In this document: one piece after another, positions 1 to 7,829 of the stretch
Layout of the letters: every line of letters starts with the position of its first letter
Numbering within the stretch: the first letter of the stretch is position 1
Source: Caulobacteraceae bacterium
GTDB taxonomy: Bacteria; Pseudomonadota; Alphaproteobacteria; Caulobacterales; Caulobacteraceae
DNA: 19,338 bases
Direction of reading: 5' to 3'
Assembly: GCA_947501315.1 (NCBI GenBank)
Contig: CANMXH010000013.1
Coordinates: 1-19,338, forward strand
The notes under the pieces: model-generated
The model's database searches: none
What the model saw: only the letters and a program-made list of their open reading frames with translations
Told to the model about the DNA's origin: nothing
Program-made: the position numbers and the translations under genes

Positions 1-1
1 C

Positions 2-949
2 CTCGGAGTCGCCTCGTGCGGCGGCGGTGATGACAGCAAGGCCGGTAGCGCGCCGACCGAGATCACCTTCTCAATCCTGTCGGCCGAGGGTCAGAACTCG
101 TCCGGACCGCTCTGGGAGCCGCTGCTCGAGGACATGTCGAAGGCTATCGGCGTGCCGGTGAAGACGCATTTCGGCTCAAACTATACGGTGCTGGTGGAGG
201 CCATGCGGGCCAACCAGACCCAGGTGGCCTGGTTCTCGGCCAAGCCGGCGCTGGAGGCTATCGACCGCTCGGAGGGCGAGGTCATTGCCCGCACCGTCGA
301 TCTGGAGGGCCTCGACAGCTACCGCTCGACCCTGATCGTCCGCGTCGATTCCGGCATTACGCTTGATCAGGTCATGGCCTGCGGCAAGCGGTTCGACTTC
401 GGGATCGGCGACGCCCAGTCGACTTCGGGCACGCTTGCGCCGCTGACCTTCCTGTTCAACCCGCGGAACATCAACCCGGCCCAATGTTTCAAGACCGTGC
501 GGTCTGCCAACCATCAGGCCAATGCGCTGTCTGTCGTCACGGGCGTGGTGGATATCGCCACCTCCAACACCGTCAATACGGTCTTCCTGACCCGGCAGAA
601 CCCCCGGGCTGCGGCCCAGATTCGGGAAATCTGGCAGTCGCCGCCGATCCCCGAGAGCGGGATCGTGATCCGCGAGGATCTGGACCCGGCCCTGAAGGAG
701 AAGATCCGCAGCTTCTTCCTGACCTATGGCCAGGGTGAAGGCGCCGAGGCGGAGCGCCAGCGCCGGGTGCTGGCAGGCCTCAACTATTCGCAGTTCCGCG
801 CGGCCGATGACAGCTACCTGAACCCCGTGCGGGAAATGGTCGCCGATCGCCAGCTCAGTGAAGCCCGTGCCGCCGGCGATGCCGCCGGGGTGGCCGCCGC
901 CGAGAAGGAGCTGCAGCGGCTGCGCAGCCTGCGAGAGGTCCAGCCTTGA
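2..949 (+). CDS. phnD: Phosphonate/phosphite ABC transporter substrate-binding lipoprotein PhnD (5' end missing)
   Basis: Periplasmic binding component of a phosphonate, phosphite or phosphate-type ABC importer. The open frame runs in from the left edge, so the start lies outside the window. The first visible residues, LGVASCGGG, look like a signal-peptide lipobox (VASC, then a Gly-rich linker), which suggests a lipoprotein anchored by that Cys. The body matches the PhnD fold: an early segment naming the target (SILSAEGQ), the stretch GSNYTVLVEAMRANQTQVAWF, and a central block with GIGDAQSTSGTL that binds ligand in this family. The ATG at 134 is internal, because coding sequence and the lipobox lie before it. 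The C-terminal 40 residues are Ala/Glu/Arg-rich and probably helical. The stop overlaps the phnE TTG start. The ligand (phosphonate, phosphite or other) cannot be decided from sequence, and phnC would be expected just upstream. Confidence 0.9.
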   Translation, partial: LGVASCGGGDDSKAGSAPTEITFSILSAEGQNSSGPLWEPLLEDMSKAIGVPVKTHFGSNYTVLVEAMRANQTQVAWFSAKPALEAIDRSEGEVIARTVDLEGLDSYRSTLIVRVDSGITLDQVMACGKRFDFGIGDAQSTSGTLAPLTFLFNPRNINPAQCFKTVRSANHQANALSVVTGVVDIATSNTVNTVFLTRQNPRAAAQIREIWQSPPIPESGIVIREDLDPALKEKIRSFFLTYGQGEGAEAERQRRVLAGLNYSQFRAADDSYLNPVREMVADRQLSEARAAGDAAGVAAAEKELQRLRSLREVQP

Positions 950-1770
950 CTGACGCCGCCGTCTCAAACGCGGTCGCCGCCTCCCCGGTCCCCAAGCCCC
1001 CGACCAAGTCGCTGGGGTCATGGGCGCTCGACGTCCTGATCTGGGGCGGCGTTGCCGTGATCCTGCTGATCAGCATCGACGCGGTCGATCTGAAGAACAT
1101 CTCGGCCGTGGTGGCCAATTCGGATCGCATCGAACTGTTCGCGGGCGACCTTCTTCGTCCCGACTTCACCAAATGGCAGCTGTTCGTCGCCAAGATGTGG
1201 GAGACGGTCCAGATCGCCCTATGGGGCACCTTTCTGGCCGTGTTCCTCGGCGTTCCCCTGGGTCTGGCCGCCGCCCGCAACATCGCCCCGTTCTGGGTCG
1301 TGACGCCCGTCCGCTGGCTGATGAACCTGCTCCGCTCGATCCCCGATCTGGTCATGGGCCTGCTGTTCGTCGTGGCCGTCGGCCTCGGCCCCCTGGCCGG
1401 TGTTCTGGCCATTGCTCTGAACACGGCAGGCGTACTGGCCAAACTGTTTTCCGAGGCGGTCGAGTCGATCGACAAGGGTCCTGTCGAGGGCGTGCGCGCC
1501 ACCGGTGCCTCGCAGCTGCATGAGATCGTGTGGGGGGTCATCCCGCAGGTCGCGCCGCTTTGGACCTCCTTTGCACTCTACCGGTTCGAGTCCAACAGCC
1601 GTTCGGCGACGGTGCTGGGTCTGATCGGGGCCGGTGGCATCGGCCAGGTCCTGTTCGAGAGCATGAACGGTTTCGAGTTCCGCGACGTCTCGGCCATCGT
1701 CATCATCGTGGTCATCGCCGTGACCCTGATCGACATGCTGTCCCAGGCCATGCGCAAGCGGCTGCTGTAG
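946..1770 (+). CDS. phnE: Phosphonate ABC transporter permease PhnE
   Basis: Inner-membrane permease that pairs with PhnD and the ATPase PhnC. It has 274 residues, the usual size. A first membrane segment (about residues 26-45) is followed by a periplasmic stretch and then the MetI-like permease domain from about residue 80. The cytoplasmic EAA loop that docks the ATPase is visible (EAVESIDKGPVEGVRATGA, about residues 168-186). Late segments include GLIGAGGIGQVLFESMN, typical of PhnE. The start is TTG, in a TTGA overlap with the phnD stop; GAGAGG at 933-938 is a good ribosome binding site seven bases before it. The overlap implies translational coupling with phnD. A terminator-like hairpin follows at 1793-1824. 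Confidence 0.92.
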   Translation: MTDAAVSNAVAASPVPKPPTKSLGSWALDVLIWGGVAVILLISIDAVDLKNISAVVANSDRIELFAGDLLRPDFTKWQLFVAKMWETVQIALWGTFLAVFLGVPLGLAAARNIAPFWVVTPVRWLMNLLRSIPDLVMGLLFVVAVGLGPLAGVLAIALNTAGVLAKLFSEAVESIDKGPVEGVRATGASQLHEIVWGVIPQVAPLWTSFALYRFESNSRSATVLGLIGAGGIGQVLFESMNGFEFRDVSAIVIIVVIAVTLIDMLSQAMRKRLL

Positions 1771-1792
1771 TCGCCGCAAGCCGGACAAGGAA

Positions 1793-1824
1793 AAGCCCGC
1801 CTCCGCTTTCGCAGGGGCGGGCTT
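1793..1824. terminator. Bidirectional rho-independent terminator between phnE and thrS
   Basis: The 9-bp arms AAGCCCGCC (1793-1801) and GGCGGGCTT (1816-1824) pair perfectly around a 14-base loop. TTCTTTC follows on the plus strand and TTTTCC on the minus strand, so the hairpin can end both convergent units (phnDE and the thrS operon). Confidence 0.8.
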
Positions 1825-1842
1825 CTTTCATTCCGGTCCGGA

Positions 1843-3768
1843 TCAGGCCGGGCGCAGATCCGGCGGCGTAGCCTCTTCCGTCAGGATGCGGATGGCCTCG
1901 TCCAGCGACACCAGTTCCTGGGCCTGTGAGCCCAGACGGCGGATCGCCACCGTGCCCGCCTCGGCCTCGTTCTTGCCGACCACGGCAATGACCGGGACCT
2001 TGCCGACAGAGTGTTCGCGCACCTTGTAGCCGACCTTCTCGTTACGCAGGTCCAGCTCGGCGCGCAGGCCCACGGCCTTGAGCCGTTCGACTACGTCGCG
2101 GGCATAGTCATCGGCTTCGGAGACGATGGTCGCCACCACGATCTGGGTCGGGGCCAGCCAGAGCGGGAAGGCCCCGGCGTAGTTCTCGATCATGATGCCG
2201 ATAAACCGCTCGAACGAGCCGAGAATGGCCCGGTGCAGCATGACCGGCCGGTGCTTCTGGCCGTCCTCGCCGATATATTCCGCGTTCAGACGTTCCGGCA
2301 GGACATAGTCGAGCTGCAGCGTGCCGCATGTCCAGGTCCGGCCGATGGCGTCCTTGACGATGAAGTCCAGCTTGGGCGCGTAGAAGGCACCGTCGCCTTC
2401 CGCGATGACCGGGTCGACCCCGGCCAGGCGGGCAGCCTCGCCCAGCATGGCCTCGGCCTTGTCCCAGAACTCATCCGTGCCGGCGCGCACCTCCGGCCGG
2501 GTGGCGAGGGCGATCTCGTGCGTCTGCATGCCCAGGTCGGCATGGATCATCTGGGTCAGGCGGATGAACCGTTCCGTCTCCTCGACGATCTGGTCCTCGC
2601 GGCAGAAGATGTGGGCGTCGTCCTGGGTGAAGCCGCGCACCCGCATCAGGCCGTGCAGGGCTCCCGACGGTTCATAGCGGTGGCAGGCCCCGAACTCGGC
2701 CATGCGTAGCGGCAGCTCGCGATAGGAACGCTGGCCCTGATCGAAGATCTGCACATGGCCGGGGCAGTTCATCGGCTTGAGGGAGAGGGTTTCGCCCTCC
2801 ACCGTCTCGCAGACGAACATATTGGGCCGGTATTTCTCCCAGTGGCCGGACTTCTCCCAGAAGGTCCGGTCCAGCACCTGGGGCGTCTTGACCTCGACAT
2901 AGCCGGCGGCGTCCAGACGGCGGCGCATATAGGCCTCCAGCACCCGCCACAGGATCCAGCCCTTGGGGTGCCAGAAGACCATGCCCCGGCCTTCTTCCTG
3001 CATGTGGAACAGGCCCATGGCCTTGCCGATGCGGCGGTGGTCGCGCTTCTCCGCCTCCTCGACGCGCAGCAGATAGGCGTCGAGGTCCTCCCTGGAGGCC
3101 CAGGCCGTCGCATAGATGCGCTGCAGCTGCGGATTGCGATGGTCGCCGCGCCAGTAGGCCCCTGCCAGCTTGGTCAGTTTGAAGGCCTTGCCGACGAATT
3201 TGGTCGAGGGGAAATGCGGCCCCCGGCACAGGTCGATCCAGCTTCCCGTGCGGTAGGTGGTGATCGTCTCCGTGCCCGGCAGGTCGCGGATCAGTTCGGC
3301 CTTGAACGTCTCGCCCTTGCCCTCGAACAGGGCGATGGCGGCCTCGCGCTCCCAGACCTCGCGGACCAACTTTTCATCGCGGTCGACAATCTCGGCCATC
3401 TTCTTCTCGATGGCGGCGAAGTCGTCGGTCGAGAAAGGCTCCTCGCGGTGGAAGTCGTAGTAGAAGCCGTCATCGATCGCCGGGCCGATGGTCACCTGGG
3501 TGCCGGGGAACAGCTCCTGCACGGCCTGGGCGAGGACGTGGGCCGCGTCGTGGCGGATGGTCTCGAGGGCTTCGGGATCATCGCGCATGATCAGTTTGAA
3601 GTCGCCCGAGCCGCCCAGCGGCCGGTCGAGGTCGCGCTGTTCGCCGTTCAGGGCGACCAGGGCCGCGCGCTTGGCCAGCGAGGGGGAGATGGAGGCGGCG
3701 ACGTCACGGCCGGTGACGTCGTCGGGATACTGGCGCGCGGCGCCGTCGGGGAATTTGAGGTCGATCAT
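1843..3768 (-). CDS. thrS: Threonyl-tRNA synthetase
   Basis: Cytoplasmic class II aminoacyl-tRNA synthetase that charges tRNA-Thr. It has 641 residues, almost the same length as the E. coli enzyme. In order: N-terminal TGS domain (residues 1-60, starting MIDLKFPDG), editing domain with the HDAAH motif (H73, H77), class II catalytic core, and C-terminal anticodon-binding domain. Catalytic-core landmarks include MNCPGH (zinc Cys), motif 2 around RYEPSGALHGLMRVRGFTQD, DDAHIF (zinc His) and motif 3 beginning LHRAILGSFERF (third zinc ligand). The ATG at 3768 is chosen because the TGS domain starts there and it overlaps the yidD stop as ATGA. The longer open frame to 3927 would lie inside yidD. Last gene of the minus-strand operon. 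Confidence 0.97.
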   Translation of the reverse strand: MIDLKFPDGAARQYPDDVTGRDVAASISPSLAKRAALVALNGEQRDLDRPLGGSGDFKLIMRDDPEALETIRHDAAHVLAQAVQELFPGTQVTIGPAIDDGFYYDFHREEPFSTDDFAAIEKKMAEIVDRDEKLVREVWEREAAIALFEGKGETFKAELIRDLPGTETITTYRTGSWIDLCRGPHFPSTKFVGKAFKLTKLAGAYWRGDHRNPQLQRIYATAWASREDLDAYLLRVEEAEKRDHRRIGKAMGLFHMQEEGRGMVFWHPKGWILWRVLEAYMRRRLDAAGYVEVKTPQVLDRTFWEKSGHWEKYRPNMFVCETVEGETLSLKPMNCPGHVQIFDQGQRSYRELPLRMAEFGACHRYEPSGALHGLMRVRGFTQDDAHIFCREDQIVEETERFIRLTQMIHADLGMQTHEIALATRPEVRAGTDEFWDKAEAMLGEAARLAGVDPVIAEGDGAFYAPKLDFIVKDAIGRTWTCGTLQLDYVLPERLNAEYIGEDGQKHRPVMLHRAILGSFERFIGIMIENYAGAFPLWLAPTQIVVATIVSEADDYARDVVERLKAVGLRAELDLRNEKVGYKVREHSVGKVPVIAVVGKNEAEAGTVAIRRLGSQAQELVSLDEAIRILTEEATPPDLRPA

Positions 3769-4016
3769 GTCTTCGTCTTTACGGGCGGCACCGGATCGTA
3801 TTTCCAGCCTTCGCCGAAGGGTTGGCATTTGCAGAGGCGTTTGGCGGTGAGCCATCCCCCTTTGAGCGGTCCGTGCTGGATCAGCGCGTCCCGCCCATAG
3901 TCCGAACAGGTCGGCCGGAACCGGCACGACTGCCCGATCAGGGGCGACAGCGTCAGCTTGTAGCCCCGGTGGGCCAGCCGTACGCCGCGTTCATAGAGAG
4001 TTCCGCCGGAAGCCAT
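3765..4016 (-). CDS. yidD: Membrane protein insertion efficiency factor YidD
   Basis: Small amphipathic inner-face membrane protein of the YidD/UPF0161 family that helps YidC-dependent insertion. It has 83 residues, with the family signature in order: GYKLTLSP, then SCRFRPTCSDYGRDA (Cys31 and Cys37), HGPLKGGWL, and RLCKCQPFGEGWKYDPVP near the end. In many bacteria it lies in rpmH-rnpA-yidD-yidC. Here it sits between an Fe-S scaffold gene and thrS, an order I associate with alphaproteobacteria. The stop overlaps the thrS start by four bases, so the two are likely translationally coupled. Confidence 0.95.
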   Translation of the reverse strand: MASGGTLYERGVRLAHRGYKLTLSPLIGQSCRFRPTCSDYGRDALIQHGPLKGGWLTAKRLCKCQPFGEGWKYDPVPPVKTKT

Positions 4017-4061
4017 GTCGCCGCGCTTATCCCCCGCCAGACGCCGCGGAGCAACGGGGCT

Positions 4062-4532
4062 TCAGGCCGCGCCGGCAAGGCTGGTTCGTGTGTCGGGCCT
4101 TTTTCGGGCGAGAGCGGCCCGCACAGCGTCCAGAGTCGCCTCGACCGCAACCATGGTCGAGGCATGGCGCGCCGGATAGTGGGCGACCTGTTTCAGGGCG
4201 CGCAGGCCCTCGAAACGGCCCGTCGGGCCGTCCCCGCCGGCCTTGAGCATGGCGGACATGGCGTCTCGCGCGGCGACCAGTTCGTCGAGGGAGGTCCCGA
4301 TCACGACCTCGCCGAGCACGCCCGCGGCCGCCTGACCGAGGGCGCAGGCCTTGACGTCCTGGGCGAAGGCTTCGATCCGGCCGGCGTCGTCGAGCGTGAC
4401 GTCGACGATGGCCTTCGAGCCGCACAATCTGGCGACCCGGTCGCCCGTACCTTCCGGCGCGGCCAGCCGTCCACTGTGCGGAAGATTGGCCGCCAGCCCG
4501 AGGATTCGCGCGCTGTAGAGCTCGTCGATCAT
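4062..4532 (-). CDS. NifU/IscU-like iron-sulfur cluster scaffold protein
   Basis: This 156-residue protein is of the NifU N-terminal / SufU-IscU type, which assembles Fe-S clusters. It begins DELYSARIL, as family members do. Cys37 lies in RLCGSK, where classical scaffolds have CGD, and Cys63 lies in KACALGQAAA. The region that should carry the third ligand Cys reads HYPARHAST, with His118 and His123 but no Cys. Only two of the three canonical cysteines are therefore present. The variant may use His as a ligand or have a divergent role. The ATG at 4532 lies 17 bases after the TPR gene stop, and yidD follows after 45 bases, so it is probably co-transcribed with both. The family is clear; the exact function is not. 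Confidence 0.85.
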   Translation of the reverse strand: MIDELYSARILGLAANLPHSGRLAAPEGTGDRVARLCGSKAIVDVTLDDAGRIEAFAQDVKACALGQAAAGVLGEVVIGTSLDELVAARDAMSAMLKAGGDGPTGRFEGLRALKQVAHYPARHASTMVAVEATLDAVRAALARKRPDTRTSLAGAA

Positions 4533-4549
4533 GACCCGATCATAGGCGA

Positions 4550-5365
4550 TCAGCTGCCCTGGAGCGACCCCCAGGTGCGGGTCCGGTCCACGCCGGTCCC
4601 GCCGGCGCGTTCGCGCAGCCAGGAAAGGTTGCGGTCGGCCGCCTCGGGCGGCAGGTCGCGACGCAGCATCTGCTCTGCCTCGGCCAGATTGCCGGTCAAC
4701 CCCAGCACCATGGCCAGGTTGAGCCGGACCTTCAGCGAGGCGCCCGGCTGGGCCACGGCACGACGCAGCAGCGGCTCGGCACCGGCGGCATCGCCGCGGG
4801 TCATGGCTGAGATGGCCAGGTTCGACAGGACGTCAGGATTGTCCGGCGACAGGACCAGGGCTTGGGCCCAGGCCGCGCGGGCGTCGTCCGGTCGGCGCAC
4901 CTGCTCATAGGCCGTGCCCAGCAGTGACCAGGCGCGCCAGTCTCCGGGTTGGGCCTCGCGTGCGCCCTCCAGGGCGGCGATGCCATAGAAGGCCTGGCCG
5001 CGCGCGATGTGGGCGCGCCCGGCCTCCAGCATGGCCTCTACGTTGGTCGGCTGAACCACCAGCACCTTGCTGGCCATCTCGGCGGCCTGGTCGAACCGGC
5101 CGAGCTCACGCAAGGCCTGCGCTGCCTTGACGCCCGCGACAGGGTCCATCGGATCGATGTCGGCCTGGTCGGACCAGAAGATCTGGCGGCTCAGCGCGTC
5201 GGCGCGGTCATAGGCGACGCGAACCTCGGCTGCAGCCGGCTGACGGGCCATGGGCGCGGCCTGTGCCGGGGCCTGCGGCGCGGCCACGGGGTCGGCCATG
5301 ACGGGCGCGGCGAGTCCGCCCAGAAGCAGGGCGACGGTTGCGATGCGGGCAGTCGTGCGCGACAT
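4550..5365 (-). CDS. Exported TPR protein, TadD-like
   Basis: This protein has 271 residues. Residues 1-24 form a signal peptide (MSRTTARIATVALLLGGLAAP, ending VMA-DP), followed by an Ala/Pro-rich linker to about residue 47. At least four TPR-like helical pairs follow (about residues 75-250), with motifs such as ALRELGRFDQAAEMASKVL, LLGTAYEQVRRPDDARAAW and NLAISAMTRGDAAGAEPLL. The late sequence NLAMVLGLTGNLAEAEQML, followed by RRDLPPEAADRNLSWLR, resembles TadD of Flp/Tad pilus loci, but no tad genes are nearby. The ATG at 5365 is chosen because it opens the signal peptide and has GGAG about ten bases upstream; the frame is open farther upstream without good support. It is the first gene of the minus-strand series, divergent from the aminopeptidase gene. 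The function is inferred only as periplasmic protein-protein interaction. Confidence 0.85.
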   Translation of the reverse strand: MSRTTARIATVALLLGGLAAPVMADPVAAPQAPAQAAPMARQPAAAEVRVAYDRADALSRQIFWSDQADIDPMDPVAGVKAAQALRELGRFDQAAEMASKVLVVQPTNVEAMLEAGRAHIARGQAFYGIAALEGAREAQPGDWRAWSLLGTAYEQVRRPDDARAAWAQALVLSPDNPDVLSNLAISAMTRGDAAGAEPLLRRAVAQPGASLKVRLNLAMVLGLTGNLAEAEQMLRRDLPPEAADRNLSWLRERAGGTGVDRTRTWGSLQGS

Positions 5366-5459
5366 GGAAGGCGCTCCGGAAGGTTCGAGCCGAGACTCGG
5401 GCTTTCTCGTCAATCCTTGGTTAAGATCGGGCTCCGCGGGGCCGGAAAGGCTGCCGACC

Positions 5460-6839
5460 ATGTCCGTCCTGAACCCCGACCTGCTGAGTTCCGAGGCCGC
5501 GGGCGCGATTCCGGTGCGATTCGTGGGCCCGGACGGCCCGATCGACACCGCGCACCGGGCCTGGGCCGAGACCAACGGCTTCAAGGGCAAGCCCGGCCAG
5601 ATTCTGGTCGTGCCGGAGGGGCAGGGCGGGATCGCCGCTGTGCTGGTCGGCACCGGAGAGCGTTTCGACCCCCTGTCGGCCCGCGCCCTGCCCGCGAGAC
5701 TGCCGCCGGGTCTCTATCGCCTCGAAGCCGAAGCGGAGGACGCAAGCACGGCGGCTCTGGCCTTCCTGCTCGGGACCTATGTGTTCGACCGCTACAAGGC
5801 CCGGCCGGACCGCGACCGGGTGCGGCTGGTCGCGCCTGAGGGGCTGGATGTCGAGGTGGCCCTGCGCATCGCCTCGGCCTGTGCCCTCGCCCGCGAGATG
5901 ATCGACACCCCGGCGGCCGACATGGGTCCGCTGCAGATCGAGTCCATCGCCCGCGAGATCGCTTCGGCCTCGGGGGCGACGATCACTGTAACGACCGGTG
6001 CCGCTCTGCTGGAGGACAACTATCCCGCTGTCCACGCCGTCGGCCGCGCCGCCGCCCCGCACCGGGCACCGCGGGTTATCGAGATCGGCTGGAACCTCGA
6101 TCGCGCCGACCTCCCCCTTGTCGCGCTCGTGGGCAAGGGGGTCGTGTTCGATTCGGGCGGCCTCGACATCAAGCCGGCCGCCGGTATGCGCAACATGAAG
6201 AAGGACATGGGCGGTTCCGCCCATGCCCTGGCCCTCGGCCGGCTGGTCATGCAGGCGAATCTGTCCGTGCGGCTGGTCGTGCTGGTCGCAGCGGTGGAGA
6301 ATGCCATCTCGGGCGACGCCTTCAGGCCCGGAGACATTCTGGGCAGCCGCAAGGGCCTGAGTATCGAGATCGGCAACACCGACGCCGAGGGCCGGCTGAT
6401 CCTTGCCGACATCCTCACCCGCGCCGGGGAGCACGCGCCGGACCTGACCCTGGACTTTGCCACCCTGACCGGGGCAGCCCGCGTCGCCCTCGGGCCCGAG
6501 CTGCCGCCGCTCTATACCGATGACGAGACCCTCGCTGCGGACCTTCTCGAAGCCGGCCGCTCGGTCGGCGATCCACTGTGGCGGATGCCGTTGTGGCCCG
6601 GCTATCGTGCGGCCATCGAAAGCGAGCTGGCCGACCTGCGCAACGACTCCGCCGGCTGGGCCCAGGCCGGCTCTGTCACGGCCGCCCTGTTCCTGCAGAA
6701 ATTCGCCCCGACGACCGGGAGCTGGGCGCATATGGATATCTTCGCCTGGAACCCCCGGGCCCGCCCCGGCTGGCCCGAAGGCGGCGAGGCCCAGGCGCTG
6801 CGGGCGTGCTTTGAGATGTTGAAGCGGCGGTTCGCGTAG
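5460..6839 (+). CDS. Leucyl aminopeptidase family protein (peptidase M17)
   Basis: Cytosolic two-metal aminopeptidase of family M17 that trims N-terminal residues from peptides. It has 459 residues. The variable N-terminal domain covers residues 1-150. The catalytic domain carries GKGVVFDSGGLDIKP (K226, D231, K238), MKKDMGG (D249) and the family signature NTDAEGRL (N306-L313, with D308, E310 and R312). All expected metal and catalytic residues are present, followed by DFATLTGAARVALG. The ATG at 5460 has GGAAAGG in range and starts the typical N-terminus; the frame open to 5250 overlaps the divergent TPR gene. The stop codon is part of an inverted repeat at 6837-6900. The following NlpC/P60 gene is a common partner in alphaproteobacteria and suggests shared roles in peptide or muropeptide turnover. 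Confidence 0.93.
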   Translation: MSVLNPDLLSSEAAGAIPVRFVGPDGPIDTAHRAWAETNGFKGKPGQILVVPEGQGGIAAVLVGTGERFDPLSARALPARLPPGLYRLEAEAEDASTAALAFLLGTYVFDRYKARPDRDRVRLVAPEGLDVEVALRIASACALAREMIDTPAADMGPLQIESIAREIASASGATITVTTGAALLEDNYPAVHAVGRAAAPHRAPRVIEIGWNLDRADLPLVALVGKGVVFDSGGLDIKPAAGMRNMKKDMGGSAHALALGRLVMQANLSVRLVVLVAAVENAISGDAFRPGDILGSRKGLSIEIGNTDAEGRLILADILTRAGEHAPDLTLDFATLTGAARVALGPELPPLYTDDETLAADLLEAGRSVGDPLWRMPLWPGYRAAIESELADLRNDSAGWAQAGSVTAALFLQKFAPTTGSWAHMDIFAWNPRARPGWPEGGEAQALRACFEMLKRRFA

Positions 6840-6919
6840 GGCTTGGGTCTCAGGTCTCAGGACTTGGGATCAGCTCCGGTCACCTTCGAGCCAAGCCCTA
6901 CGAGCTAAGCCCTAAGCCC
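6837..6919. repeat. Intergenic inverted repeat plus GCCCTAA-type short repeats
   Basis: TAGGGCTTGG at 6837-6846, whose first three bases are the aminopeptidase stop, is the exact reverse complement of CCAAGCCCTA at 6891-6900. The right side runs on as ..AGCTAAGCCCTAAGCCCT, a tandem 7-base CTAAGCC-like pattern. The left side has the repeated phrase GTCTCAG. This may be a dispersed intergenic repeat or a weak transcription attenuator; no T-tract follows. Confidence 0.6.
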
Positions 6920-6985
6920 TCCTCCCGTTAACGGCCCTTTCGGCTTCTTCCGCTACGACAACGGCTCAATCGGACGAGCCCACGT

Positions 6986-7771
6986 TTGACCGCAGCCGCT
7001 GCCAGCCTTGATTCCCGCACCACCCTGGCCCGGCCCGATCTGGCCGAGCAGGCGCTGGAGGGGATTGTGCGTGCCGCTGCCTTCCGGGCAGTCCGGGCGA
7101 TGCACTGCGCCGTTCCGGTCGCTGACATCCACGCTGACTCCGTGGCGGGCGAGCACCCGGTCGATCAGCTGATTTTCGGCGAGGCCTTTGATGTCCTCGA
7201 TTCGGGCGGCGACAAGGTCTGGGGCCGTGCCCGCCGCGACGGGGTCGTGGGTTGGGTCCAGCTGTCCGGGCTCGAGGATGGCGCGCCCCTGGCGACCCAT
7301 CGGATCGGCGCGACGGACCAGGACCTGCCCCTGAACGCCCTTGTCATTGAGGCGGGCGAGCCTCCGGGTCTGGCCCCCATAGGCAGTTTCGCCGCCGAAC
7401 CGGTCGAGGTGGCCGAGCGGTTGCTGGGCACACCCTACAAGCTGGGCGGTCGCTCATCGCTGGGTACGGATTGCTGCGGTCTTGTACAACAGGCGCTCTA
7501 TGCCTGCGGTCGCGCGGCACCGCGCTATGCGGACCAGCAGGCAGAACTCGGACGGGCCGTGCCCGCCGGTCAGGCGCGGCGCGGCGACCTCGTGATCTGG
7601 CTGGATCCCCGGGAAGGTCCCTGGAACGGCCACGCCGGCTTCATCCTCGATGGCCATCGCGTGCTGCACGCTGTCGGACGGCTGGGCGCGGTCGTGGTCG
7701 AGTCGTTCGCAGAGGCGGACGCACGCCATCGCGTGGCGGGCTCGGACGGTCCGGTTTTCCGCCGACTCTGA
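6986..7771 (+). CDS. SH3 domain NlpC/P60 (C40) peptidase
   Basis: Predicted cell-wall peptide hydrolase (DL-endopeptidase type), 261 residues. A bacterial SH3-like region spans about residues 42-97 (VPVADIHADS to VGWVQLSGLE). The NlpC/P60 domain spans about 140-261, with GTPYKLGG, the catalytic segment GTDCCGLVQQ (Cys163), GHAGF (His216) and LHAVG (His228). Most relatives have DCSG; here the Ser is Cys164. No signal peptide is visible. The start is TTG at 6986: no ATG, GTG or TTG extends the frame upstream, and the first residues look like family N-termini, but the ribosome binding site is weak. It follows the aminopeptidase after 146 bases and ends at a bidirectional terminator. Confidence 0.88.
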   Translation: MTAAAASLDSRTTLARPDLAEQALEGIVRAAAFRAVRAMHCAVPVADIHADSVAGEHPVDQLIFGEAFDVLDSGGDKVWGRARRDGVVGWVQLSGLEDGAPLATHRIGATDQDLPLNALVIEAGEPPGLAPIGSFAAEPVEVAERLLGTPYKLGGRSSLGTDCCGLVQQALYACGRAAPRYADQQAELGRAVPAGQARRGDLVIWLDPREGPWNGHAGFILDGHRVLHAVGRLGAVVVESFAEADARHRVAGSDGPVFRRL

Positions 7772-7781
7772 CCGCAAGAAA

Positions 7782-7807
7782 AAAGGGCGGCCCGAAGACC
7801 GCCCTTT
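7782..7807. terminator. Bidirectional rho-independent terminator between NlpC/P60 and cytochrome c genes
   Basis: AAAGGGCGG (7782-7790) pairs perfectly with CCGCCCTTT (7799-7807) around an 8-base loop. On the minus strand the stem runs into TTTTTTCTT, a strong T-tract for the cytochrome c gene. On the plus strand it ends in TTTCGTCATT. Confidence 0.85.
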
Positions 7808-7829
7808 CGTCATTCAGAAATCCCGAAGC

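Noticed and set aside
3769..3927. Longer thrS start at 3927
   Set aside because: It would lie wholly inside yidD and put 53 residues before the TGS domain; the ATGA overlap at 3765-3768 fits better.
5366..5459. Divergent promoters between the TPR gene and the aminopeptidase gene
   Set aside because: TTGACG on minus and TTAAGA on plus are present, but partner boxes at proper spacing are poor, so no promoter is claimed.
5421..6731. 436-codon minus-strand open frame opposite the aminopeptidase
   Set aside because: It is a shadow of a gene with complete M17 motifs and has no own start signals.
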